A stretch of DNA of 64,000 bases from Microbulbifer sp. Q7. Its GTDB lineage: Bacteria; Pseudomonadota; Gammaproteobacteria; Pseudomonadales; Cellvibrionaceae. Both the position numbers and the translations under genes were made by a program. Of this stretch, positions 36,197 to 45,445 are shown one piece after another (position 1 is the first letter of the stretch; each line of letters opens with the position of its first letter). The stretch covers positions 994,501 through 1,058,500 of the forward strand of contig NZ_LROY01000001.1 in assembly GCF_001639145.1 (NCBI RefSeq), read 5' to 3'. The notes beneath the pieces were generated by a model that ran no database searches, had not been told where the DNA came from, and worked only from the letters and a program-made list of their open reading frames with translations.

Positions 36197-36565
36197 TCAG
36201 AGGGCGTAGCGGCCGATATAGTGGGCAATATCCATCAGCCGCGCCTTGCCGCTGAATTCAAAACGCACCTTGCCCAGTGCGGAAAAATACAGCTCCAGCT
36301 CACTGTCGATATCGAACGTGCCCGAGGTCTCCACAGAGTAGGCGACGATGTTCTTGTAGGGCAGGGAAGTGAAATCCTTCTTGCTGCCGGTGATGCCCTG
36401 CACGTTGACCGCGATAATGCGCTTGCTGGTAAACACCACCCCGTCGCGCATGGACTTGAAGGAGTCCAGTATCTCTTCACCGTCGAGCAGCAGCGGTGCG
36501 ACTTTTTCGGCAAAGCTCGGATTCTGCTTGAGCTTGAACAGGCTCTTGTTTTCGAAGTCGATCAT
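36197..36565 (-). CDS. Bacterial PH-domain protein
   Basis: The 122-residue protein has the bPH_1 pattern: GEEILDSFKSMRDGVVFTSKRIIAVNVQGITGSKKDF and the ending beta-helix segment LELYFSALGKVRFEFSG. It is cytosolic. Its ATG overlaps the rhlE stop as ATGA (36562-36565), so translation is coupled to the helicase. The function is unknown. Confidence 0.87.
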   Translation of the reverse strand: MIDFENKSLFKLKQNPSFAEKVAPLLLDGEEILDSFKSMRDGVVFTSKRIIAVNVQGITGSKKDFTSLPYKNIVAYSVETSGTFDIDSELELYFSALGKVRFEFSGKARLMDIAHYIGRYAL

Positions 36566-37836
36566 TTCTTAATGCTTCCCCAGGGAGTCGTTTGGTCGGG
36601 CTTGGACGTCTTGTCCGGCTTCGCCGCTGGACGGTCTTGTTTTACAGGCCTAGACGTTTTACCACTTTTCGGGCGGAAGTTTAAATTCGAGGCGGGCAGG
36701 TCTTTCACCACCGGGAATGCTTCCACGGTCACCCGCTCGATGATTTTGCCCAGCCGCCGCTCCACCGCACACAAGCGCTTGAAATCGTCCTTGGAAACCA
36801 GCGATACCGCCTCACCGGAGGAGCCGGCGCGGCCGGTGCGGCCGATGCGATGGATATACTCGTCGGCATCGTCAGGCATATCGTAATTCACCACCCGCGC
36901 CAGCTCGTCGATATCAATACCGCGCGCGGCCACACCAGTCGCGACCAGAATCGGGATGGCACCGGATTTGAAATCCGCCAGTATCTTGGAGCGCGACGCC
37001 TGGCTCTTGCCGCCGTGAATGGACTCCGCCCGGATACCGCGTTTTTCCAGCTGGCTCACCAGCTTTGCCGCGCCGTGCTGGGTGCGGATAAAGATCAGCG
37101 CCTGGGTCCAGTGGCGCTCCTGCACCAGATGGCTGAGCAGTGCCGACTTGTTGTGCTTGTCCACCGCAATCAGCCACTGGGAAATCTTGGGCGCGGTTTT
37201 CTGGTGGCTGTCGATGGCGACTTCCAGCGGGTTGTCGACCACAGACTCCGCCAGCGACTTCACCTGTTTCGACAGGGTTGCCGAGAACAGCAGGCTCTGA
37301 CGCTGTTGCGGCAGGCGCGCAATGATCTTGTCGAGGTCGTCGATAAACCCCATGTCCAGCATGCGGTCGGCTTCGTCCAGTACCAGGATTTCCAGCTCAT
37401 CGAAATACAGCGCACGCTGGTGTGCCAGGTCCAGTAGGCGGCCGGGGGTAGCCACCACAATATCCACACCGTCGATCAGCTGCTGCTTTTGCGGCGCCAG
37501 GTCCACACCGCCCACCATTGCCATGGACGCCACTGACAGGTACTTGCCGTATTGCTCGATATTGTCCTGCACCTGCAAGGCCAGTTCTCGGGTGGGCACC
37601 AGAATCAGCGCACGCAGGCGCTTTGCCCGGCGTTTGCGCGGGCCGGCGAGGGCGTCCAGCATCGGCAACACAAACGCGGCGGTCTTGCCGGTGCCTGTCT
37701 GCGCCGTCGCAATCACATCCCGGCCGGCGCGGATGGCGGGCACCGCCTTGCGCTGGATCTCGGTGGGGGTGGTATAGCCTTTGTCTTCAAGGGCCTGCAG
37801 GATCGGGTCGCTCAATCCCAGGGTGTCGAATGTCAT
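36562..37836 (-). CDS. rhlE: DEAD-box RNA helicase RhlE
   Basis: The 424-residue protein has the whole helicase motif set: Q motif PTEIQ, AQTGTGKT, PTRELA, TPGRLLDL, DEAD, SAT, ARGIDI and HRIGRTGR. A basic C-terminal tail with repeated PAAKPDKTSKPD follows. It unwinds RNA in ribosome assembly and mRNA decay. It is first in a unit with the PH protein (4-base overlap) and the methyltransferase. Confidence 0.95.
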   Translation of the reverse strand: MTFDTLGLSDPILQALEDKGYTTPTEIQRKAVPAIRAGRDVIATAQTGTGKTAAFVLPMLDALAGPRKRRAKRLRALILVPTRELALQVQDNIEQYGKYLSVASMAMVGGVDLAPQKQQLIDGVDIVVATPGRLLDLAHQRALYFDELEILVLDEADRMLDMGFIDDLDKIIARLPQQRQSLLFSATLSKQVKSLAESVVDNPLEVAIDSHQKTAPKISQWLIAVDKHNKSALLSHLVQERHWTQALIFIRTQHGAAKLVSQLEKRGIRAESIHGGKSQASRSKILADFKSGAIPILVATGVAARGIDIDELARVVNYDMPDDADEYIHRIGRTGRAGSSGEAVSLVSKDDFKRLCAVERRLGKIIERVTVEAFPVVKDLPASNLNFRPKSGKTSRPVKQDRPAAKPDKTSKPDQTTPWGSIKK

Positions 37837-38046
37837 CTGCTGTCTCTGTGGGGGGGGTGGGCCGGGCAGTGGTTGGCGGCGGGTTAACGGGCGGCATGGT
37901 AACAGTAAAGCCCACGGGCGGCGCAGTCATTGCCGGGCGGCGTAGAACCGATAAGTCTAGTTAACGGGAGTGCTGGCGGCGAACGCCCAAACTGGCGGGG
38001 GTAGGGTTTTGAAGAAGGAGATTCCTGCTTCGGGTTGGCGCGGCCT

Positions 38047-38080
38047 GCCCCAAATCACCTGTCATCCCGTGATTTGGGGC
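38047..38080. other. Perfect 12-base hairpin upstream of rhlE
   Basis: GCCCCAAATCAC / GTGATTTGGGGC has a 10-base loop and lacks a T tract. It lies in the 281-base space between rhlE and the outer-membrane protein gene. Confidence 0.65.
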
Positions 38081-38118
38081 GGGGCACGAACAGGCGGCTG
38101 GCCGCCTGGGAGCAATCG

Positions 38119-39048
38119 TTAGATATCGTAGGTAATACCGAAGGAGGATCGGTCGCCGAGCAGATCGTCTTGGTCGGACTTGATGTACTGGGTGCGGATA
38201 CTGAATTTCTCGTTCATTTTGAACGTCAGCGTCGCACCGTAAGACAGGAAATCTTCCTCGAAGGCAATCGGCTCGCCTGCCGCATCGGTGGCGCCGGGGA
38301 ACAGCGTGCTGCCGTCTTCAATATTTTGCGACAGGTAGGAAGCGTTAAGCTTCAGCGCCACTTCGCCGATAAAACCCTGCAGGGATGGATCCTGAATCTT
38401 AAACAGCCAGGTATTGGCCAGTTCGACATATGACCCCCAGTAGTGCTCGATTTCCAACTCTTCCTGTTCGTTCAACTGGCGCAGACCGAGATACCGCATA
38501 CCGGCGGTGAGGCTCACCGCACAGTTACCGTCGCTGGGGTCGTTAAACTTGCAGAAGTTGCCGATGCGATAGCGCCCGGCATATTTGAGATTGAAGTTGA
38601 AGCGGCCCTGTTCAGGGTTGATAAGCTTGATCGCATTGACGTCTTCGCTATCGACGCTGTCCGAGACCTCAGACATATAAATGGTCAACGGCAGGGCAAG
38701 GTTCTCACCGAGAATCAGGTTGCCGCGGTAGGGCGTAATCTTGATTTGCTGCTCACCGCCGGAGCCGGGCAGGATGGTGAAGTCTTTAAACCACCCCTCG
38801 GTCGCTGTGGTATAGAGGATCCCACCGCAGAATACGCTGGTGGAAAGGGAGCACTCTTCCTGTCGGTCAGCTTCATCGGCTTCTTCACCATCAGTCAGGT
38901 ACAGGCTTTTTTGCAGCAAATGGTAATCCACCATGGTGCGGCCGGTACTGCTTTTGCCGTTCACGAAAGCCATGTTGGAGGAGTTTTCAAGCAGCTCGGA
39001 ACCCAATGCGCTGGTCGAAAAGAAAAGAAGGGCCCACAAATATTTCAC
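38119..39048 (-). CDS. Putative outer-membrane beta-barrel protein
   Basis: The 309-residue protein has a signal peptide (cleavage after ALG) and an acidic segment. Alternating hydrophobic strands follow (FNFNLKYAGRYRIG, SLTAGMRYLGL, GEVALKLNASYL), ending SFGITYDI, as in outer-membrane barrels. No named family is recognised. It is a single gene. Confidence 0.7.
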   Translation of the reverse strand: MKYLWALLFFSTSALGSELLENSSNMAFVNGKSSTGRTMVDYHLLQKSLYLTDGEEADEADRQEECSLSTSVFCGGILYTTATEGWFKDFTILPGSGGEQQIKITPYRGNLILGENLALPLTIYMSEVSDSVDSEDVNAIKLINPEQGRFNFNLKYAGRYRIGNFCKFNDPSDGNCAVSLTAGMRYLGLRQLNEQEELEIEHYWGSYVELANTWLFKIQDPSLQGFIGEVALKLNASYLSQNIEDGSTLFPGATDAAGEPIAFEEDFLSYGATLTFKMNEKFSIRTQYIKSDQDDLLGDRSSFGITYDI

Positions 39049-39209
39049 GATATGTCCTTATCTATATTGTGTGAATTGCGTCACATTGATTTTGCGGGCT
39101 GATTCTATAGTTTGGCTCGAAAAATAACAGGTAAGTAAATGGCCACTACACGTGAATAAAGTGGATAACGGAACTATTTATCTTCGTTTGGGTGGTGCGG
39201 CGGCGCAAT

Positions 39210-39935
39210 TTACTTAAGCTCGTAGATTGCCGTCACCCGTTGGCCCACCTTGATGAATTCTGGCACCGCCATAATCAGGTTCATACCGTACGCAGCGGAG
39301 GATTTTGCGAGGCCGTATACTTCTGGGTTGTACTGCAGGGAAAAGATGGCGTAGGCCTCACCAAAGTTACTCTCCGTGGTAATACCGTAGACACTTTTTA
39401 CCTTTCTGGACTGGGCCTGAGCGAGAGCATCGGCCTTTGCGCGTGCTTTTGCGCTCAGTTCCCTGATCATCTGGGCCTGGTGCTCCTCCTCATTATCGGT
39501 CTCAAAGAGCGCATCGATGTCCTGAACACCATCCAGCCTGACCAGCGTATTCATAATGCCCGGATAGTGTTCGAGGTCGGTTATCTTCAGGTTGAACCCC
39601 TGCTGAACTTCATAACCCAGGATCTCCAGGTTGTAGGCCCCGTCCTTTCTCGCCCGCTTGGTGTTCTTGTCGATCTGCGTGGATTCCAGTTGCGTGGCGA
39701 GCACGCCATACTTGCCCAGTGCCTCCAGCATTTGTGCCGCGCTCTGTGTAAGCTGCTGCATGGCCTCATTGGCGGATTCGTCATAGGCCAGGATACTGAA
39801 GCGCACCGTCGCAAAATCGGGCTTTACCTGTTTCTCCAGTGTTTCAGTGACGATCACAAACGGAAAGTCCGGGACAGGATTCGTGGACGCGACGAGAGGA
39901 AGGAAAAGGGATATAGCGAAGAGCAATGCTTTCAT
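39210..39935 (-). CDS. SIMPL (DUF541) domain periplasmic protein
   Basis: The 241-residue protein has a signal peptide (MKALLFAISLFLPLVAS). SIMPL marks follow: PDFATVRFSILAYDES, LGYEVQQGFNLKITDLEHYPGIMN and AKARAKADALAQAQSRKVKSVYGI. Members form periplasmic rings of unclear role. ATG 39935 has GAGGAAC upstream, so the preceding 13 codons are excluded. Confidence 0.88.
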   Translation of the reverse strand: MKALLFAISLFLPLVASTNPVPDFPFVIVTETLEKQVKPDFATVRFSILAYDESANEAMQQLTQSAAQMLEALGKYGVLATQLESTQIDKNTKRARKDGAYNLEILGYEVQQGFNLKITDLEHYPGIMNTLVRLDGVQDIDALFETDNEEEHQAQMIRELSAKARAKADALAQAQSRKVKSVYGITTESNFGEAYAIFSLQYNPEVYGLAKSSAAYGMNLIMAVPEFIKVGQRVTAIYELK

Positions 39936-40100
39936 GCGAGTTCCTCGTAGAGCGTGCTGCGGGGTCAGCCGCAAGCGCGCAATAGCGTATTGCAGAAAAT
40001 GCGAGAAACTAGAGGGTTTGACTACAACACTCTAGTAGGCGCAGGTGAACCCTTGAGAGTCTTCCAAAAATGCCCCAACTGGCGTCGGGGCATGTATCAA

Positions 40101-40586
40101 TCAACTCGATGCGACCTGATCATTTGCCGAAGCTTTTTTCTCCGGGTTGACCACTACCGTTCTGGCCATCTTGTCATGCCAGCCCTGCTTGCGCTCGTCC
40201 CAGGCTACCCACAGCAGCCCGAGCCCCAGAGGAATGGTGGAGATGAAGTAGCCGAGATAACGGATGATGTATTGCTTCAGGCTGGGCTTATCGCCGGTGG
40301 TGGCGTCGACAATTTTGGCTTCGAGAAGCATCTTGCCGGGGGTTGCCTGTTTGTACACCCAGAAGGCAATGATCGCGATACACGGGAACACCCAATTGAT
40401 CAGCACATCGGCGGTGCCAAGGAAGAGCGCGTCGCTCTCTATGTAGGCCCAGCCGTAAATTACCAGCAGAAGCGGCAGGGTGATGACCATGAACATCAGG
40501 GTATCAATGATCGAGGCACCCACGCGCGGCCAGAAGCCGGTGTATTCGAGTGGAATGTCTGGAGGGGGAGGGCCAGCGGTGCGCAT
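40101..40586 (-). CDS. RDD-family membrane protein
   Basis: The 161-residue protein has a Pro-rich start, GFWPRVGASIIDTLMFMVI (the R and D of the RDD motif), and three hydrophobic segments. A following QATPGKMLLEAKIVDATTGDKPS is typical of RDD proteins. Role unknown, possibly transport. ATG 40586 is preceded by GGAAATGTT. Confidence 0.86.
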   Translation of the reverse strand: MRTAGPPPPDIPLEYTGFWPRVGASIIDTLMFMVITLPLLLVIYGWAYIESDALFLGTADVLINWVFPCIAIIAFWVYKQATPGKMLLEAKIVDATTGDKPSLKQYIIRYLGYFISTIPLGLGLLWVAWDERKQGWHDKMARTVVVNPEKKASANDQVASS

Positions 40587-40969
40587 AACATTTCCGTGTT
40601 GGCGGTGATGGGCTCCAAACAAGAAATGGGATGCGCATCAAATATTATTGTTGGCACCTTTTATAACACGTTGTTTTTGTGCTGGCGAGGCCGTGTAAGC
40701 GCGTGTAATTTTCGCAGTTTGCACTTACAAACCCTGTAGAGCATGGAAATGGTGCCCCTATTCGCTACGTGGAAATCCGGCCGAAAATTTTCCGTCGCAT
40801 ATTCTGGTTCGACGTATTTGGCCGGCATGAGAATAAAGTGGATAAGCGAACGATCCAGCCTAAATGACTGGCTGGCCCGAATTGCGGATATTGGCCCGTC
40901 GGGCTGTGCGAGCGGCGGGCACTGATTAGCGCCATGACCGGCTCATGGGAGCGTGGGCATCGGGCTTGC
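40587..40969. other. Intergenic region with no convincing gene
   Basis: No gene, strong promoter or terminator can be supported. Short open frames here lack ribosome sites and codon bias. Confidence 0.4.
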
Positions 40970-41239
40970 CTACGATGATTGCTGTTGCTTGCGCTGTTTG
41001 GCGAGTACCGCAACGAGCTCCTCGTATTTTGGCGCGCCGCCCAGTTGCGGTGCGATGAACGAAAGCAGAGCCAGTCCAAACGCACTGAATGCTAACTCTT
41101 CAGGGTTCAAATAGCCGAGGAAAAACAGCGCGATCAGTACCAGCGCAATGACGATCGCCATCAATCTGAACATAACAGCCTGCTTAACACGCGCTTCCGC
41201 CCTTTTTATTAACTTCAGTTCTCGCTCGGTGAACATCAT
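40970..41239 (-). CDS. Small membrane protein
   Basis: The 89-residue protein has an N-terminal charged helix and two hydrophobic segments (FRLMAIVIALVLIALFFLGYL, AFSAFGLALLSFIAPQLG), and the tail ends KQRKQQQSS. No family is recognised. ATG 41239 is preceded by GAGGAAACG, so it is preferred over the ATG six codons upstream. Confidence 0.65.
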   Translation of the reverse strand: MMFTERELKLIKRAEARVKQAVMFRLMAIVIALVLIALFFLGYLNPEELAFSAFGLALLSFIAPQLGGAPKYEELVAVLAKQRKQQQSS

Positions 41240-41300
41240 CGTTTCCTCAGCAGCCAAAAAAATAACGTAAATAATACTGGAACTTCACACGTCCGCTTCG

Positions 41301-41807
41301 CTAGCCCTGCGCGGAAAAGGATGCATCATAGGTAACAATTCCTTTGGGCAAAGGGCCGCGTAATAACAGCGCCTGGAAATATTCCGGTGGCACCTCGGGG
41401 AGAATCAGCGCCTCACTTGGCTCGAAACCAAAGCGCTGATAATAGTTAGGATCGCCGAGCAAAACGCAGCCTCCGGCATCGTTGCTTTTCAGTTCCCGAA
41501 TCGCCGCCTGCATAAGCGCTGTGCCAATGCCGCGACCCTGATAGTTGGGGTGGACAGAGATGGGGCCGAGCCCGTACCAGCCGCTGGTGCCGTCCGAGAT
41601 ACTAACGGGCGAGAGCGCTACATGACCCAGGATATTGCCTTCCTCTTCAGCGACCAGAGAAATCGCCAGTGCACCGGACTTCCGCAGTGCCTCAACGATA
41701 AACTGCTCCGTGTGGTCGGTGTGAGGTGCGTTACGGAAAGCCGCGACGGTCACCTCATGGATGGCTTGGGCATCGCCGGGCTGCTCTTTGCGGATGCTAA
41801 TACTCAA
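41301..41807 (-). CDS. GNAT N-acetyltransferase, YhbS-like
   Basis: The 168-residue cytosolic protein has the acetyl-CoA motif VHPNYQGRGIGTALM and the later GDPNYYQRFGFEPSEAL, the signature of the YhbS group. Substrate unknown. Confidence 0.9.
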   Translation of the reverse strand: MSISIRKEQPGDAQAIHEVTVAAFRNAPHTDHTEQFIVEALRKSGALAISLVAEEEGNILGHVALSPVSISDGTSGWYGLGPISVHPNYQGRGIGTALMQAAIRELKSNDAGGCVLLGDPNYYQRFGFEPSEALILPEVPPEYFQALLLRGPLPKGIVTYDASFSAQG

Positions 41808-41841
41808 TTGGGCCTCTCCGTGCGGGTTAGCATTTTTACGG

Positions 41842-42141
41842 TCAGGTGATGGCCCATGCCACGAGTGACAGCGCCAGCCCCGCCAACAGGCAAATCAGCC
41901 CCTTGATCATCAGTGACTTCGCGTAGGAGGCTTCTTTGTAAATCAGCGCGTACGGAAGCCCGGTAATCGGCCCCAGAACGATCGACGACAGCCCCCAAAC
42001 CCAGCGGCTATTCCCCAGCGCCGTCAGCGCAGCCATCAGGCCACCGAACCAGAACAAAGTAACGCCGATTACCAGAATGATAAATATGGGTATGGTCAGC
42101 CACTGGTTGGCTAAAAACACCTCAAGGATTTTATGTTCCAT
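41842..42141 (-). CDS. Small integral membrane protein of unknown family
   Basis: The 99-residue protein has three hydrophobic segments (WLTIPIFIILVIGVTLFWFGG, SSIVLGPITGLPYALI, MIKGLICLLAGLALSLVAWA). I do not recognise the family. It lies 34 bases upstream of the GNAT gene on the same strand and may be cotranscribed. Confidence 0.62.
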   Translation of the reverse strand: MEHKILEVFLANQWLTIPIFIILVIGVTLFWFGGLMAALTALGNSRWVWGLSSIVLGPITGLPYALIYKEASYAKSLMIKGLICLLAGLALSLVAWAIT

Positions 42142-42212
42142 AATATTTCCTGCTGAATATTTTGGCGCGATTGTAGCAGGGCCGGAAGCAATATAGCGCA
42201 GCCCGAGTCGGG

Positions 42213-43139
42213 TCAGGATTTGACGCTTGGCCCTCCCGCCATCGCCGCCTTGATACGCTGGCGCAGCCAGGCCCGCAACGGATCGTCCTGGGTGCGCTGG
42301 TGCCAGATCTGCAGTATGTCCACGTCCGGTAATTTCACCGGGCAGGGATAGGTCACCAGGTCGGGCAGGCTGCGGCAGGCCTGTTCCGCCACCGAGTTCA
42401 GGCAGGTGATCAGCAGGTCGCTGGCCTCGATGGTGGTGGCAGGGGACAGGAAGCTCGACAGCCCCGCCACGATGCGCCGCTGGTGTCCGAGCTTGTTCAG
42501 TTTCTTGTCCACAATACCGTCCAGGTCACCGGTCAGGGTAGTGACCAGGTGCCCACAGGCCAGGAACGCCTTGAGGTCCAGTTTCCCTTCTATATGCCGG
42601 TTGTTGTCGCTTGCCAGTACACAGAATCCTTCCTTGCGCACCTTTTGCTGGTAGAAGGAGGCGGGTAATTGCTCGAAGAAGCCCGCGATGGCGATATCGC
42701 AGGCACCGGTTTCCAGCTCGGAGCGCGGCAGGCGGCCGCGGGTGTTGTGAAACACCAGCTGCAGCCGGGGTGCCTGCTCACTGATCTCCGGCAGCAGCCT
42801 GGGGACCAGTAACTGCTCGATGAAGTCGGTACTAAAAATATGCACGCGGTCTTCCCGCTGCAGGAAGCTCTCTTCGTCGCAGTAGTCGTAAAAGGATTCC
42901 AGTGAGCGCACCAGCGCCTGGATCTGCGGTGCCAGCTGGTGTGCCCGCGGCGTCGGTGTCAGTCCGCGCGGGGCGCGGGCAAACAGGGTGTCGTCGAACT
43001 CACTGCGCAGCTTGGCCAGTTTATGGCTCAGCGCTGGCTGGCTCAGGTTCATACGCTCCGCGGCCACCGAGGCGTTGCGCTCTTCGTACAGCACCTGGAA
43101 CAGCTTGAGCAGGTTCAGGTCCTTGTTTCTGATATTCAT
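42213..43139 (-). CDS. LysR-family transcriptional regulator
   Basis: The 308-residue protein has an N-terminal winged helix-turn-helix (VAAERMNLSQPALSHKLAKLR) and a periplasmic-binding-like effector domain. It is divergent from an oxidoreductase across 131 bases that contain an A/T-rich dyad, the usual arrangement for a LysR regulator of the neighbour. The ligand is unknown. Confidence 0.92.
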   Translation of the reverse strand: MNIRNKDLNLLKLFQVLYEERNASVAAERMNLSQPALSHKLAKLRSEFDDTLFARAPRGLTPTPRAHQLAPQIQALVRSLESFYDYCDEESFLQREDRVHIFSTDFIEQLLVPRLLPEISEQAPRLQLVFHNTRGRLPRSELETGACDIAIAGFFEQLPASFYQQKVRKEGFCVLASDNNRHIEGKLDLKAFLACGHLVTTLTGDLDGIVDKKLNKLGHQRRIVAGLSSFLSPATTIEASDLLITCLNSVAEQACRSLPDLVTYPCPVKLPDVDILQIWHQRTQDDPLRAWLRQRIKAAMAGGPSVKS

Positions 43140-43153
43140 ATTTTGAAAGGCTG

Positions 43154-43173
43154 TAATTCAATTAATCGAATTA
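43154..43173. promoter_or_regulatory. Candidate LysR operator
   Basis: TAATTC-N8-GAATTA, an AT-rich dyad, lies 15 bases before the regulator start and about 100 bases before the oxidoreductase start. It is an inference from position and symmetry. Confidence 0.5.
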
Positions 43174-43270
43174 TCTTATATCAGGATTCACCATAGCATG
43201 GCTCCAAATTCGGTAGCGGCTCGCACTAGCGGGGCAGGCTACCCCTCAAGCTAGTCTACGGAGAATTCAA

Positions 43271-44299
43271 ATGTCCCTAATTCGATTCGGAGTCATCGGC
43301 AGCGGCATGATTGCCGCTGTTGTTGCGAAAGCGATCCAGCAATCAGCCAATGCCAGCCTGGTCGCGGTGGCGAGCCGTCGCCGTGAAAAGGCGCAGGAAT
43401 TTGCCGCGGAGCACAGTGTGCCAATGGTATTCGACGATTGGCGGCAGCTGATTCAGGAAGACAGCGTCGATGCGGTTTACATCGCGACCCCTACCGCCGG
43501 CCGCGAGGAGATTTGCCTTGCCGCGTTGGAAGCGGGCAAACACCTGATCAGCGAAAAGCCATTCATCAGTAGCGATTCGGTCAAGCGCATTGCCGCACTC
43601 GCCTCCGCGAAAGGGCTTGCATTTATGGATGCTACCCACTTTACCCACCATCCGCGGACGCAGGCGGTCGTAGAGCACCAGCAGGCTGAGCTTGGCAACG
43701 TCAACCGTATCCGCACTTCGTTCTTCTTCCCGTTTATGGATCGCAGCAACATTCGCTTTGACCCGGCCAAAGAGCCCACCGGCGCCGTGGGGGACATGGC
43801 CTGGTACAGCATGCGCGCCATCGTGGAATACATGCGCCCTGAATCCCCGGTGAAGAGCATGTGCGGCGCGTTACGTCGCGATGCAGAAAGCGGCGCCATT
43901 GTGGGTGGTGCTGGCTTGGTAGAATTTGCCAGCGGCCAGACGTCCAGTTTTGACTTCGGCTATGACGCCGGTGTGTGCCTGATGGACCTGGATATCATCG
44001 GTGAAACGGGGATGATCCAGCTGGACGACTTTGTGCTCGATTGGAAAGACGGATTTGCCTTCAGCAACCCGAAGCATGTGACGGGCTTTAATCTCAGGCA
44101 GGAAATGGCAACCCCGACGGAGTACCGGCGCGTACCGACCGAAACTGCGCAACCGCAGGTAGTTCACATGGTTGAGAATTTCGCCGCACAGGTTCTGCAG
44201 AATGACAGAGAGCGCAATCAAGCGGTTGCCCAGCGTGCAATAAAGACACAGGAGTTGCTCGACCAGTTTTGTGTTGCCACTGGCTTGCAGGACAACTGA
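43271..44299 (+). CDS. Gfo/Idh/MocA-family oxidoreductase
   Basis: The 342-residue cytosolic protein has the nucleotide fold GVIGSGMIAAVVAKA, ATPTAGREEICLAALEAGKHLISEKPF with the family Glu-Lys-Pro, and a C-terminal beta sheet substrate domain. It is a likely NAD(P)-dependent dehydrogenase of a sugar-like substrate; specificity is unknown. It starts at an ATG preceded by ACGGAG and is probably controlled by the divergent LysR gene. Confidence 0.9.
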   Translation: MSLIRFGVIGSGMIAAVVAKAIQQSANASLVAVASRRREKAQEFAAEHSVPMVFDDWRQLIQEDSVDAVYIATPTAGREEICLAALEAGKHLISEKPFISSDSVKRIAALASAKGLAFMDATHFTHHPRTQAVVEHQQAELGNVNRIRTSFFFPFMDRSNIRFDPAKEPTGAVGDMAWYSMRAIVEYMRPESPVKSMCGALRRDAESGAIVGGAGLVEFASGQTSSFDFGYDAGVCLMDLDIIGETGMIQLDDFVLDWKDGFAFSNPKHVTGFNLRQEMATPTEYRRVPTETAQPQVVHMVENFAAQVLQNDRERNQAVAQRAIKTQELLDQFCVATGLQDN

Positions 44300-44328
44300 A
44301 TCACCTTCAATCCACAAGGAGTAAACGT

Positions 44329-45072
44329 ATGAAAAAGCTCGTTTCGTTATTTATCGCACTCTGCCTGGCGACCACCGCCAGTCTCGCTCTGGCCGCGCCG
44401 CGGGTATTGATCGTGGCCACCAGCCACGAGCAGATGGGGGATACCGACGAGAAAACCGGCCTGTGGCTGTCGGAACTGACCCACCCCTACCACGAGCTGA
44501 AAAAGGCGGGCTTCGAGGTGGAAATCGCCAGCATCAAGGGCGGTGCGGTACCGGTGGACGCGCGCAGCCTGGCGGATGACGACGCGGTGAACTTTGAATT
44601 CCTCGCCAGCCCGCAAACCCGCAGCCTGCTGGACAACACCCGCAAGCTCGCGGACGTCAGCCCCAAGCGCTACCAGGCTATCCTGTTCGCCGGCGGCCAC
44701 GGCACCGTGTGGGACTTCCCCAAGAGCCCCGCGGTGAACAGCGTTGCCTCCGCCATTTATGCTGACGGCGGTTATGTGGCGGCACTGTGCCACGGCCCGG
44801 CCGCGCTGCTGAACGTCACCGGCCCAGATGGCAAGCCGATTATTGCCGGCAAGAAAGTCGCGGGCTTCAGCAATGTGGAAGAAAAAGCGGTAGGCCTGGC
44901 AGACGTAGTGCCCTACCTGCTGCAGGACGAACTGACAGCCCTCGGCGCCAACTACCAGGAAGGCAAAGCGTGGGAAAGCTTCGTGGTACAGGACGGCCGC
45001 ATCATCACCGGCCAGAATCCGCAGTCTGCGGCGGAGCTGGGTCAGGTGCTGGCCAAGGCCCTGAAGAAGTAA
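44329..45072 (+). CDS. Periplasmic DJ-1/PfpI-type protein (Hsp31-like)
   Basis: The 247-residue protein has a signal peptide (MKKLVSLFIALCLATTASLALA), unusual because most DJ-1 family proteins are cytosolic. The nucleophile elbow is ALCHGPAALL, preceded by LFAGGHGTVWDF. This fits the glyoxalase III/Hsp31 side of the superfamily. It starts 29 bases after the oxidoreductase stop, so it is likely in the same unit and under the same LysR control. A long terminator follows. Confidence 0.87.
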   Translation: MKKLVSLFIALCLATTASLALAAPRVLIVATSHEQMGDTDEKTGLWLSELTHPYHELKKAGFEVEIASIKGGAVPVDARSLADDDAVNFEFLASPQTRSLLDNTRKLADVSPKRYQAILFAGGHGTVWDFPKSPAVNSVASAIYADGGYVAALCHGPAALLNVTGPDGKPIIAGKKVAGFSNVEEKAVGLADVVPYLLQDELTALGANYQEGKAWESFVVQDGRIITGQNPQSAAELGQVLAKALKK

Positions 45073-45091
45073 ACGCTAGCCCGTAAACGCA

Positions 45092-45145
45092 AAAAGCCCG
45101 GTGACTGCCTGTGTTGAAACTTGCACAGGCGGTCACCGGGCTTTT
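45092..45145 (+). terminator. Long terminator after the DJ-1-like gene
   Basis: A 22-base stem, AAAAGCCCGGTGAC and onward (45092-45113) against 45124-45145, has one G-T pair and a 10-base loop, and ends in a short T tract. The next gene is part of the remnant zone. Confidence 0.9.
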
Positions 45146-45187
45146 CTGTATAGGCGAGAAGTAATACCCTACAGAGGCACGGTACAG

Positions 45188-45445
45188 CTAAATCTTGATA
45201 TGTGGGGAGTTATTGTCAGACCCCGTATCGGGCAAGGTTTGTGTCAGCTTGTCGGCAATTTCAAACCGCGGCGCTTCCGCCGCATTGGTCAGCAATACCA
45301 AGCCGTTGCGCTCCTGTGGATAACTGATCAGCAGCGACTTGCATCCGCGCACACTGCCCGGGTGACGCGCGATAAACCGGCCGTCTTTCTCATACACCTG
45401 CCACGCCAGCGCGACCTGGATATCACGCCCAGGGCGTTTTCTCAC
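45188..45445 (-). pseudogene. C-terminal fragment of a beta-lactamase-family serine hydrolase
   Basis: The 85 codons read VYEKDGRFIARHPGSVRGCKSLL and PQERNGLVLLTNAAEAP. This is the end region of class C beta-lactamase/esterase enzymes, where GHSGG-type and VVVLTN motifs lie. The catalytic SxxK and YxN parts are missing. Its 5' side is fused to the end of a different broken gene at about 45440, so it is probably the stump left by insertion of the neighbouring island. Confidence 0.72.

Noticed and set aside
39149..40840. 15-base word GAATAAAGTGGATAA present near 39150 and near 40834
   Set aside because: One or two such matches are expected by chance in 64 kb and the surrounding bases do not match.
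45423..45445. Reading the two broken genes at the island border as one fused gene
   Set aside because: The halves are in different frames and belong to unrelated families (NERD and beta-lactamase), so they are separate remnants.
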